From assembly GCF_901709675.1 (NCBI RefSeq), contig NC_051098.1, positions 490,000-553,999 of the forward strand: a stretch of 64,000 nucleotides of DNA. The letters are read 5' to 3'. Position 1 is the stretch's first letter, and each line of letters starts with the position of its first letter. A program made the position numbers and the translations under genes. The notes under the pieces were generated by a model. That model saw nothing but the letters and a program-made list of their open reading frames with translations, was not told the DNA's origin and made no database searches. The stretch comes from Syngnathus acus (Eukaryota > Chordata > Actinopteri > Syngnathiformes > Syngnathidae). Positions 10,525 to 20,554 of the stretch are shown here, in pieces.

Positions 10525-10881
10525 CATCTCTGTTTCTTGCTCATCTTTGCTAGCTTCGCGGGCTCAACGGGGGTGACATGTCACGTGACCGGGACAAACG
10601 TCTTGACCTGAATTAACTTGTGTCAAGAGATACAGACGGATGTAATTGGGAGAGAATCGCCACATTTTTTTATATTTTTCAAAGTAAATTCTTACTCATT
10701 TTTGCTAGCTTTGCGGGCTCGACTGGGGAAACATGTCCTGTGACCAGGACGAGCGTCTTGACCTGAATTAATTGATCGTCGATAAAAGATATATATTTTT
10801 TTTTTCTGTGCAGCTTGGCGGCCCGGTACCAAGTGACCCACGGACCGGTACCGGTCCGCGGCCCGGTGGTGGGGACCACTG
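10525..10881. repeat. Tandem ~160 bp duplication next to a hAT end
   Basis: The segment beginning near 10540 (tttgctagcttcgcgggctc) is repeated near 10698 with moderate divergence. The stretch 10800-10881 repeats 10095-10174, including the ggtaccggtccgcgg motif. This is remnant hAT 5' sequence. Confidence 0.5.
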
Positions 10882-11037
10882 CTCAACACTCGTAAGGCGG
10901 CGGGCCCTGACAACATCCCGGGTCGAGCGCTGAAGGACTGCGCTGGGGAGCTGACGGGTGTCTTCACGGACATCTTCAACATTTCCCTGCAGCAAGCCGT
11001 CGTCTCTTCGTGTTTCAAGGCTGCCACCATCGTACCT

Positions 11038-12249
11038 GTGCTGAAGAAACCTGCCCCGTCCTGCTTCAATGACTACCGCCCCGTGGCACTGACGCCCATC
11101 ATCATGAAGTGCTTTGAGCGGCTTGTCATGGAGCACATCAGATCCATTCTACCCCCCACCATAGACCCCTTCCAGTTTGCGTACCGAGCCAAGCGGTCCT
11201 CTGAGGATGCCATCTGCTCGGCCCTCCACTCGGCCCTCACCCACTTGGAGAGTAGGGACTCGTATGTGAGATTGCTGTTTGTGGACTTCAGTTCTGCCTT
11301 CAACACCATTGTGCCACAACGACTCATCTGCAAACTCGCCAAGCTGGGCCTCAGTACCTACCTCTGCAACTGGCTACTAGACTTCCTCAGTCAGAGGCCT
11401 CAGGTGGTACGTGTTGGCGACAAGATCTCCGCCAGCATCACGCTGAGCACGGGGGCCCCCCAAGGCTGCGTGCTCAGTCCGCTGCTCTTCACCCTGCTGA
11501 CGCATGACTGCGCTGCAACCTACAGCACCAACCGCATGGTGAAATTTGCTGACGACACGACTCTGGTGGGTCTCATCACCAAAGGCGACGAGACTCAATA
11601 CAGGTTGGAGGTTGACCTTCTGACCACGTGGTGCAAGGACAACAACCTCCTGCTGAACGTCAACAAGACCAAGGAGATTGTTGTTGACTTCCGGAAGGGT
11701 CACACCCAACACCTGCCGCTGACCATCGACGGTGCTGTGGTGGAGAGAGTGAGCAGCACCAGGTTCCTGGGGGTGCACATCAGTGAGGATCTCTCCTGGT
11801 CCACCAACACCGCATCACTGGCGAAGAAGGCCCAGCGCCGCCTGTATTTCCTGCGGAAACTCAGGCGAGCGTGTGCTCCTCCGGCCGTCATGACTACATT
11901 TTACCGTGGCACCATTGAGAGCGTCCTCTCCAGTTGTATTGCTGTTTGGGGTGGTAGCTGCACTGACTACAACATGAAGGCCCTCCAGCGCATAGTGAAC
12001 ACGGCTGGTAAGATTATTGGTGCTTCACTCCCCTCCTTGAAGGACATTTACACCTCCCATCTCACCCGCAAGGCGACCACGATTGTGAGTGATGTGAGTC
12101 ACCCCGCTCACTCTTTGTTCGATCTTCTGCCCTCTGGGAAGAGGTACAGGAGCCTGCGCTCCCGCACCACCAGACTCACCAACAGCTTCATACTCCAGGC
12201 CAGGGGTCACCAACCTTTCTTAAACCGAGAGCTACTTCCTGTGTACTGA
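11038..12249 (+). pseudogene. LINE-A reverse transcriptase, C-terminus displaced by hAT insertion
   Basis: The open frame holds RT blocks in order: [29 protein letters not shown], the first catalytic Asp in [11 protein letters not shown], then [14 protein letters not shown] and the active-site [25 protein letters not shown] of the thumb region follows. Both catalytic Asp of the FADD box are present. The last residues before the stop at 12249 come from the inserted hAT, which replaces the natural end. Open frame extends upstream of the first ATG to about 10886. Confidence 0.8.
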
Positions 12250-13375
12250 TTAAGGCAAAGGGCTACCAGTCTGACACACACTTCTGAAATAGCCAATTTG
12301 CTCAATTTGGCTTTCACTATGTGTTATTATTGTCATTTCCAGTTCACATGTAAGTGTGATTTTAACAAGAATAGCAAAAATACATTCAAACCTTGGTTTT
12401 TGACCACAATCCGTTCCAGAAGGCAGTTCGAGAAGCGAATCGGTCGAATTCCGAATCTATTTTCCCCATTACAAATAATGGAAAGAAATCGAATCAGTTT
12501 CAAGACAAAAAAACCCCGCCTTTTTTAAGCATTTTTTCATTTGCGCATATTTGTTCGATCGCGCAACTGCAGCGCACCGCCGAACGCGCAACCATAGCGC
12601 GTCGCCCACTGCGCAACTGCACCGCGCTGGTCGCATTATTGTGACAGAGCCGTCGCTGAAATTTAGAAAATATTTTTAAAGTCCTGATGTACTTTCCAAA
12701 ATTTAAGTGGACCTAAGTGCGCAGGGAGCTTAACTTTGTCCGATCGCGCAACTGCAGCGCACCGCCAAATGCGCAACAGTAGCGCGTCGCCGACCGCACA
12801 ACTGCACCGCGCTGGTCGCATTATTGTGACAGAGCCGTCGCTAAAATTTAGAAAATATTTTTAAAGTCCTGATGTACTTTCCAAAATTTAAGTGGACCTC
12901 AGTGCACAGGGAGCTTAATTTGGTCCGATCGCGCAACCGCTGGGTGCTCACTGTCGCATTGCTTTAAGAGCGTCTTTGTGTTTTAGGATGGCTTTACTGC
13001 TCCCACTTGCTTTCTTTGGAGGCATGATTAGGGGTTAATACAATCCTCAAAGTAACAAAAATACAATAACAACGGAGTCAGTCGGCATCCGGGCCGTGCG
13101 TTCGCGTTTTCTCGGGTCCTCCCGGCTCATCTCGCGAGGTTCGACCTCCAAATTCTGTTCGACAACTGAAGCAAAAAAATCTAGAATTTTTTGTTCGAAT
13201 TCCAATTTGTTCGAGAACCGGGACGTTCGAAAACCGAGGTTTGACTGTAAAATAAGTAGATGCAGCTCACTGACAAGTGCCGCTATTTGACCTAATTTTA
13301 GAACAGTCCTGCGGGCGAATCATGCGGTCCTCACGGGCGACCTGGTGTCCGCGGGCACCGTGTTGGTGACCCCTG
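12201..13375. mobile_element. hAT MITE inserted in LINE-A, 8 bp duplication
   Basis: Ends are CAGGGGTCACCAACC (12201) and GTTGGTGACCCCTG (13375), flanked by exact ctccaggc at 12193-12200 and 13376-13383. The uninterrupted LINE-A copy near 23400 gives the empty site. The interior is mostly another MITE (12383-13252). Confidence 0.9.
12383..13252 (+). mobile_element. Tc1/mariner-like MITE with internal ~180 bp duplication
   Basis: Inverted ends cattcaaaccttggtttt (left) and aaaaccgaggtttgactg (right) are flanked by TA. The interior carries two copies of a block running from gatcgcgcaactgcagcgc through gacagagccgtcgct to a gggagctta end, starting near 12556 and 12741. No protein is encoded. It is nested in the hAT MITE, which is nested in LINE-A: three layers. 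Confidence 0.65.
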
Positions 13376-13703
13376 CTCCAGGCTGTTAGGATCCTGAACT
13401 CTCTCCCCCCTTCTGCGTAGCGTCCTGTACTTTTGCGCTATATTCTGACCGTCTGCTGTATGCACACTTGCTCCGTTTTGCTCCTCTTATTTATTGTGTT
13501 ATTTGTTTATTTATTATTTATTCATCACTCTTATTGGTCATTGTTTGTGCCTTCTTGTTTTTATTTTGTGTTGTTTGCTTGTATGTATGTCGTGCACTAT
13601 GTCTTGTCACCGTGGGATAGTGGAAACGTAATTTCGATTTCTGTGTGTGTCTTGGCATGTGAAGAGATTGACAATAAAGCAGACTTTGACTTTGACTTTT
13701 GAC

Positions 13704-14725
13704 TTGTCTGCAGAAAAAACTGTCCGCTTCAAAAGTCATACCTTTAAACCGAATAGTACGACACAAACTCGCCACAAGGACTCTAACACTGGCGAATGAT
13801 ACAGCAATTGAACTGAGCCAACACTTGGAACATCTTCTGGCTACAAGATGCAATATGGAAACTGTAAGGGTCCTGGCATTTGCCACAGTTCTCAATCCAC
13901 GTTTTAAAACACTTGCCTTTGGAAACCAAACTTATGCAAAAGAGGCGGTCAACAGGCTGAATGCAGAATGAGCTTCTGGAGTTCGAGTCGACAGAACTTT
14001 ACAGGTACTTTTTCATTTAATGAAATGCTCTATTTTGGAACATATGGCTGCCCCTTCAATATGATGAACTTCATCAGGAAGCACCACAGGAGGAACACGA
14101 GAATGGGGACAACTTATGGGAACTGTTGGAGTTGGTTTGTATAATTATCTGTCCAATTTTCTCTCTCGGTCGTCCTCAGACGAGCTTCCATAGTAGAAGC
14201 TATACGTACATTGCGCATTAATAATGACTGTGGGGCGCAGCTCCTCACAGCATCCCCAATCCAACCCTTAATGCTGAGTGTCAAGCAGGGAGGCATCAGG
14301 TTCCATTTTATAGTCTTTTGGTATGACTCGGCCGGAGATCGAACCAACAACCTCCCAGTCTCAGGGTGGACACTCATACCACAAGGCCACTGAGCTCTGA
14401 GAAATCTTCAAATGATAATTCATTTTATTTTTGTTTTCGGTGCAACCCAAAGAACACACAATGCGACCACGGATGCCACTGTCTTCTTGTCGGAGCCCTT
14501 CCTCTCCAGAGGAGAAGACCCTCTCAAATAATGGGCTACACGGGCAGCAATCTACCCACATTTGCAGAAAATGGCAAAAAAATATCTATCAATGCCAGCA
14601 ACATTAGTGTTGTGTGAGAGGATCTTCTCCAAAGCTGGAGAGTGAAGAGAGAGCAGTTTTATCATGAGGCAGAAGAGGAACAGATTAAAGCCAAGCACTG
14701 TAGAAATGATTTTTTTTTAATAAAA
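13704..14725 (+). pseudogene. ZBED1-like hAT transposase remnant
   Basis: The frame at 13699-13971 has QKKLSASKVIPLNRI followed by VLNPRFKTLAFGN, the middle region of ZBED1-type hAT transposases. After a gap, 14560-14700 encodes a C-terminal dimerisation region (KKYLSMPATLVLCERIFSKA in a shifted frame). A SINE piece sits between them (14215-14400). Frameshifts and loss of the N-terminal half make it dead. Confidence 0.65.
14215..14400 (-). mobile_element. Partial tRNA-derived SINE
   Basis: Reverse-strand match to the head and middle of the full SINE at 15664-15968: the tRNA-like box A area (agtggcct near 14390) and box B (ggttcgatct near 14340). The tail half is missing. Confidence 0.6.
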
Positions 14726-15105
14726 ATTGTTGAACTATACAGTTAGAAAACACAGAAGCACATTTCTCACATTTCCATTAAGATTTTATCCACATATGCT
14801 TATAGTTCATTCATATATTCATCATTACCTAAATACCTACAAAAACTACAATAAAAGCTTAATTGATTATTAAGCATGCATCAAAAGAGCTAATTTTTCC
14901 TTTTATCTTTATTGTCATAATTATTATAACTATTACAACTCAAGCCACATTAGTCATAAATTAATGCGCACGTTCGTCAGAGCATTCCAAATCCGGAAGA
15001 TGTCACTCTTCAAAGTGTATCAAGTTTGGGACAGTTGTGTTGAAGTGATTCATTGGTTCATGAGGCATCGTGAACTTGTCCTTCACACCCGCGACGAGTT
15101 AAAAA
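14726..15105. other. AT-rich stretch upstream of brip1
   Basis: No gene or transposon end recognised. The part from about 14960 on is GC-richer and may belong to the brip1 upstream region. Confidence 0.35.
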
Positions 15106-15280
15106 GAAGGAAGGAGAAGAAGAAGAAAAGGAAGGAGAAGAAGAAGAAGACGAAGAACAAGAAAAAGCAGAAGAAGAAAAAGCAGAAGAAGAAAATGCTG
15201 AAGAAGAAAAAGCAGAAGAAGCAGAAGAAATAGCAAAAGAAGCAGAAGAAGAAAAAGCAGAAGAAGAAGACGAAGTAGAC
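15106..15280 (+). repeat. Impure (AAG)n microsatellite
   Basis: About 170 bp of agaagaag/aaaagcag words, lying directly before the E2F-like sites of brip1. The Lys-rich open frame through it is a repeat artefact. Confidence 0.85.
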
Positions 15281-15288
15281 GATTTCAG

Positions 15289-15327
15289 TTTGCGGGAAGT
15301 TGAAAAACGTTTTTCAATTTGCGGGAA
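15289..15327 (+). promoter_or_regulatory. Two E2F-like sites upstream of brip1
   Basis: TTTGCGGGAA occurs exactly at 15289-15298 and again at 15318-15327, 120-160 bp before the brip1 start codon. Mammalian BRIP1 is known to be driven by E2F, so the placement fits. Binding is inferred from the motif only. Confidence 0.5.
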
Positions 15328-15448
15328 ATTGAAGACCTTCGAATGCCATCGAAGGTGGTCAAATGCACAGTCTGTGTCGGTACCTGGTCTACATCGGACG
15401 AAGCTTCAGTGTGTGGGTGTTAGTTAAACGTATTACAAAAGCAGCAAC

Positions 15449-15538
15449 ATGACATCATCGTTGGAGTACATCATTGGAGGTGTGCGGATCCAGTTCCCGT
15501 GTAAGGCGTATCCATCCCAGCTGGCCATGATGAATTCA
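15449..15538 (+). CDS. brip1: brip1 (FANCJ helicase) first coding exon
   Basis: Thirty codons from ATG encode a protein start with [20 protein letters not shown], ending at AMMNS directly before a GT donor (tca/gtatgt). This matches the N-terminus of BRIP1/FANCJ, whose first coding exon in human ends after the same MNS at codon 31; here it is one codon shorter. It contains the Q motif region (Q24, equivalent to human Q25) used for ATP sensing in this Fe-S XPD-family helicase. BRIP1 acts in the nucleus in interstrand crosslink repair with BRCA1. The start is supported by E2F-like sites upstream and by length agreement. The next exon is 13,694 bp away. Confidence 0.9.
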
Positions 15539-15663
15539 GTATGTAAAATAAACACGTTCATGTTAGCTCAAAAGAACGCGCTCAGTACGCTCAAGTTAAA
15601 TGTTTGTGTAGACAGTTCTTTACATTGTGTTTATGTCCATAATATCTGAGCGAAGCGATAAAG

Positions 15664-15968
15664 TTAAAAGTTAAAGTCCCAATGATCGTCACACACACAT
15701 CTGGGTGTGGTGAAATTTGTCCTCTGCATTTAACCCATCCCCGTGTGATTTTGATCCATCCCCTGGGGGAGAGGGGAGCAGTGAGCAGCAGCGGTGCCGC
15801 GCTCGGGAATCATTTGGTGATCTAAACCCCCAATTCCAACCCTTAATGCTGAGTGCCAAGCAGGGAGGCAATGGGTCCCATTTATATAGTCTTTGGTATG
15901 ACCCAGCCGGGGTTTGAACCCACAACCTTCCAGTCTCAGGGCGGACACTCTACCACTAGGCCACTAAG
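15664..15968 (-). mobile_element. tRNA-derived SINE, near full length
   Basis: Read on the minus strand, it starts with a tRNA-like head: box A TGGCCTAGTGGTAGAG and box B GGTTCAAACCC. A non-tRNA body (with ggatggatcaaaatcac) follows and it ends with cacacacccagat and a ttaaagt-rich tail. Partial copies are at 14215-14400 and 31238-31300. Confidence 0.8.
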
Positions 15969-16417
15969 AAGAAAGACTGTCATTACAAAATGAAAATACA
16001 AATATTTCCCAGGGATAAAAACGAGGAACAGATAAGCAGGCTTCACATAACATTGTTGAAACTGGGTGGTTTTTATGGCCTTTACGTTTCGTCTTATTTC
16101 TGTTTGTGTGCAGCATCACCAAATTGTGATATCTTTCATATCTCTTGAGGGTTGTGTTGAATTACTCAATGGGGAGTGCACCAGTCGCATTCCGCGGCAT
16201 GAAACTAATACTGATTGTCTATGCCAACTTACTCAATGTGTGTTCGTTTTTCTTCTGTGTAAAGGAAGGGACAGTAATCCCTCGTATATCGTGGATAATT
16301 GGTTCCAAGACCACCCGCGATGGGTGAAGATCCGCAATGTAGAGAAAATATGTTGTTACAATATCCATAAAAGACTTTTGTGAACCTTTATTGTATTTTC
16401 AAACACTGTATACTTAG
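15969..16417. other. Intronic stretch with a mariner-like fragment
   Basis: Part of brip1 intron 1. About 16271-16400 resembles one end of a mariner-type MITE (ccctcgtatatcgtgga, ccacccgcgatgggtg). No partner end was found. Otherwise nothing recognised. Confidence 0.4.
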
Positions 16418-19400
16418 ACTTAGACTTAGACAAACTTTATTGTCATTTTGTCAACACTGGGTGTACACAAAACGAAATTTCGTTGCATACGGCTTTCAAC
16501 AATGTAGTGATATTGCGGCTGGTTAAAAAGTGACATTCTATATAAAAATATGAAATAAGATAAGTATAAAGTACAAAGTGCAGCAGTGATAAAGTATGTA
16601 AACAGTGCAGGAGACAAAAACAGTATTTACAAGTGTGCAGAGGAATGCTAAGATTGAATGTTCAACAGTCTGACGACAGCAGGGAAAAAACTATTGCAGA
16701 ACCTGGTGGACCTTCAGCGGATGCTGCGAAACCTCTTCCCAGAGGGCAGCAGGGAGAACAGTCCATGGTGGGGGTGTGATGGGTCACTGATAATATTACG
16801 GGCTCGGGACACGCAGCGCTGGGATGACAAGTCCTGAATGGAGGGAAGAGGAGCCCCGATGATCCTCTCTGCTGTCCTCACCACTCTCCTCAGGTTCTTC
16901 CAATCGGAGGCGCTGCAACCTCCACACCACACCGAGAGACAGCTTGTCAGAATGCTCTCTATGGTGCTTCGGTAGAACGTCCTCATGATGGGTGGGGGCA
17001 GGTGGGCTCTCCTCATCCTCCGCAGGAAGTACAAGCGCTTCTGTGCCCTCTTGACCAGTGTTGTGGTGTTCACAGTCCAGGTGAGGTCGTCTGTGATGTG
17101 GACCCCCAGGAATTTAGTGCTGCTGACCACCTCCACAGCTGAGCTGTTGATGATCAGTGGAGCGTGGTGAGGCTGGTTCTTCCTGAAGTCGACGATGATC
17201 TCCTTCGTCTTCTCCACATTCAGGATCAGGCTATTGTCTCTGCACCAGCCCACCAACTGCTCCACCTCCTCTCTGTAGTCCAGGTCGTTGTTGTCACTGA
17301 TGAGGCCCACCACCGTTGTGTCGTCTGCAAACTTCACGATGTGATTGGTGGTGAACCTGGGGGCGCAGTCATGTGTCATCAGGGTGAACAGCAGGGCGCT
17401 CAGGACGCAGCCCTGAGGGGAGCTTGTGCTGAGGGTGATGACATCTGATGTGTTCTGTCCGACCCGGACTGACTGAGGTCTGTTTGCGAGGAGGTCTAGC
17501 AGCCAGTTTCGAAGGGGGGTGCTGAAGCCCAGGTGTTCCAGTTTTTCCACCAGATGCTGTGGAATGATGGTGTTAAACGCTGAGCTGAAGTCCATTAACA
17601 GCAACCGCACGTGGGTGTTCCTCTCCTCCAGGTGAGCCAGGCTCAGGTGAAGAACGGAGGAGATGGCATCCTCAGTAGAGCGGTTCTGCCGGTAGGCAAA
17701 CTGGAACGGGTCGAATGTTGGGGGGAGTCTGGAGACGATGTGTTCTTTGAGCAGCCTTTCGAAGCACTTCATCATGATGGGAGTCAGTGCCACAGGTCTG
17801 TAGTCATTCAATGAGGTGATTTGAGGTTTCTTTGGCACCGGAATGATGGAGGCAGCCTTGAAGCATACTGGCACTGTGGCTTGGCCCAGCGAGATGTTAA
17901 AAATGTCTGTGATGACACCAGCCAGCTGACCTGCACATTCCTTGAACACCCGCCCAGGTATGTTGTCGGGGCCTGGGGCCTTACGTGGGTTGACTCTTCT
18001 CAGAGTCTTCCACACGTCGGCTGAGTCAAGGCAGAGTGCCTCCTCTTCCTGAAGGGGAACAGATTTAACTGCAGGAGTGCTGTTTAATGTCTCAAACCGC
18101 CCAAAGAAGTTATTTAGACCATTTAGGAAGTCAGCATCAACCTCACCCACCGGGGGGGAGGGTAAGTTGTAGTCCGTGATCGCCCGTATGCCTTGCCACA
18201 TACTCCTGGTGTTATTGGCGTCGTGGAAAAAATCCTGAATTTTTCAACTGTGGCTTCGCTTCGCTAACCTGATGGCACGGTTCAAGTTGGCTCTCGCTGT
18301 CCTCAGTGCCTCCTTGTCGCCAAACTTGAAGGCTGAGTTCCGTGCTCGTAGCGTATGACGTACCTCCTCAGTCATCCAGGGTCGTTGGTTGGCTCGGGTG
18401 ATGATGTTCTTAGTGGTGCTGACGTCCTCGGTGCATTTGTTGATGTAGGCTGACACAGTCATGGCGTACTCATCAATGTCGATCTGATTGTCATATGTTG
18501 CTGCTGATTTGAACATGTCCCAGTCAGAGCACTCAAAGCAGTCCTGGAGTGCCTCCATGGCCCCCTCAGACCACACCCTCACCTGCTTCACTGTGGGTTT
18601 TGCTCTGATCAGCAGGGGCCTGTATGCAGGGATTAGCATAACAGATAGGTGGTCTGAAGAGCCGAGGTGGGGGCGGGAGGCTGCTCTGAATGCATCCTTT
18701 ATATTGGTGTAAACCAAGTCCAGAGTGTTCTCTCCCTGAGTTGGAAAATCCACATGTTGGTAAAAATGAGGGAGAATAGTCTTCATGTTAGCCTGGTTGA
18801 AGTCCCCAGCAATGATGAAAACACCCTCTGTGTGCGTGGATTGCAGCTCACCGATTGTCCGATAGAGTACGCTCATGGCGTTTTTAGTATTAGCGCTAGG
18901 AGGCACATACACAGCCGTGATGCTAACAACAGTAAACTCCCTGGGCAGGTAGAAGGGTCTGCAGTTAACAGTCAAAAGCTCGATGTCCGAAGAGCAGAAG
19001 CTGGCGACAGATCTAGCATTTTTGCACCAGTTGTTGTTGATGTAGACACACAGCCCACCTCCTCGGGATTTACCGCTTTGTTCGCTGTTTCTGTCGGCGC
19101 GGAATGTAGCGAGCCCCTCCAGGCTAACGGCGTTGTCCGGTATTGAGGAGTTCAGCCATGTCTCCGTCAGGATGAGAGCGCAGCAGTTTCTAACCTCCCT
19201 CTTTGAAGAGAGTTCCAGTTGTAGATGGTCCATTTTATTATCCAGTGAGCGGACGTTGGAGAGGAAGATGGATGGAAGCGGCGGTTTGTAGGGGTTAGCT
19301 TTTAGCTTAGCCGTTAGCCCACCTCGACAGCCGCGCTTCCGCCGCCGGTCACACCGCCTACGCTTACTCCTCCTCCGGCGTGTGCTGCCCGGCGAGCCCG

Positions 19401-19653
19401 CTGCATCGTGAGCTTCTGGGGCTAGTGCCCGAAGCACTCCGAGGCTACGTAAACAGACTAGGGTAGTTGTGGCTACGAGTCCGAAAACACTTGATGACCG
19501 TACCTCCAGCAGGCGCTGGCGATCATACACTAACCTACTGGATGGATAAACTAAACTTTGTGTTGTTTGTAGTGTCCTAGGCGACACATTTTGTGAAAAT
19601 GCTCGTCGGTTGTCGAGAGCCGTTGCAGCCGCAGCCGACTCGGGCGCCGCCAT
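16418..19653 (-). mobile_element. LINE-B copy 1, nearly full length, with (CTTAGA)n tail
   Basis: On the minus strand it runs from an ATG at 19653 through endonuclease and RT to a 3' UTR ending acaataaagtttgt and a gtctaa repeat (16418-16440). Both catalytic domains are present in one frame apart from an internal stop. It lies in brip1 intron 1, antisense to the gene. Confidence 0.85.
16714..19653 (-). pseudogene. LINE-B ORF2: AP endonuclease plus reverse transcriptase, two premature stops
   Basis: From the ATG at 19651-19653 (MAAPESA...) an Arg-rich region leads to an AP-type endonuclease with SNVRSLDNKMD, TETWL, the GDFN motif and SSDH. A linker with RSMWQGIRAITDY follows. The RT has [29 protein letters not shown] and active-site FADDTTVVGL. 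The frame is broken once at about 18241, where the second copy (33605) has CGG and this copy TGA. A second stop at about 16714 (TGA for TGC) cuts about 21 residues from the end. These are point changes, so the copy is recently dead. The protein would nick target DNA and copy the LINE RNA. Confidence 0.85.
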
Positions 19654-20164
19654 CTTATATATGTACTCTATTGTACTTTTAAATATGTTATTGTATTTTA
19701 AACACTTTTTTAAAATTTTAAACGTGTCACGGTTCCTGCCTTGCTGACCGGCTGACGCGCCCCAGCAGCTCAGCAGCGAGGGCATCCGCACAAGACATTT
19801 ATACCATAATTTTCGGACTATAAACCGCACCAGCTAAAATTCGGGGATATTTTAGTTTTTTTCTTGTATAAGCCGCACCGGACTATAAACCGCACGTGCG
19901 CACGAGTTAGTTACAAGAAAGACAGTACACAGAAAGCCTTTTTAAAGTTTTAATCATATTAACATTTCGTTGTAAACACGGAAGTAACAGCACTAGCTGG
20001 GCTAAAGTTTTAATAGCATTAACATTTCGTTGTAAACACTGAAGTAACAGCACTAGCTAGGCTAAAGTTTTAATAACACTAACATTTTGTTGTAAACACG
20101 GAAGCAACAGTACTAACTAGGCGGGTAAAAAAAAAACACACCAGTCAACAAAGTCACTGAGAGC

Positions 20165-20550
20165 CGTCTTTGTCTTCCTCCTGTCCACTGAAACCAGCAA
20201 AATCTTCCTCCTCAGTGTCCGATTGGCGCCAGATGTACGTCGCAACACTCTTTCTCATCCTCTCTTTCGTTGTCGCTTTCATCGTCACTCTCGTCCTGAG
20301 GCAAATTCACTCCTGAGCTTGTGCTCTCCTCCGTCATGCAGCAGACCGGCTTTTCGAAACCTGTTGTTGATGGTGGATTTTTTCACACTGCTCCACGCTG
20401 TCAGGATGCACTGGCAGACTTGTGCGAAAGTCTCACCATCGATTCATTTATGCCAAGTTTACGTGCCGCTCTGTTCCCTTCTTTATCAGCCAGCTCAATG
20501 GCTTTTAACTTGAAAGCTGCGTCATACGCACGCCTTCCAGTGTCTTCAAG
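20165..20550 (-). pseudogene. pogo-like transposase, internally deleted
   Basis: On the minus strand an N-terminal helix-turn-helix (AYDAAFKLKAIELADKEG, then RKLGINES) is joined closely to an acidic C-terminal tail (SDTEEEDFAGFSGQEED). The DDE core between them is gone. The N-terminal fold is the CENP-B/pogo type, which supports assigning these palindromic-ended elements to the pogo group. Confidence 0.6.
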
Positions 20551-20554
20551 ATTC

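Larger units (their letters stand above)
10886..13700 (+). mobile_element. 5'-truncated LINE-A copy with (TTTGAC)n tail, split by a hAT MITE
   Basis: The copy begins inside the coding region just before the RT (motif [17 protein letters not shown]) and runs through the RT. It is interrupted at 12201-13375 by a hAT MITE, resumes at about 13384 with the last codons (NSLPPSA then stop, about 13421), and ends with acaataaagcagac and a TTTGAC repeat (about 13680-13700). The endonuclease is missing, so it is 5'-truncated. A fuller copy lies at 20555-23735. Confidence 0.8.

Noticed and set aside
13433-13702. Hydrophobic 89-codon frame after LINE-A
   Set aside because: It lies in the LINE-A 3' UTR and tail; T-rich sequence gives the hydrophobic residues.
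14964-15233. Lys-rich 89-codon frame
   Set aside because: Encoded by an (AAG)n microsatellite.
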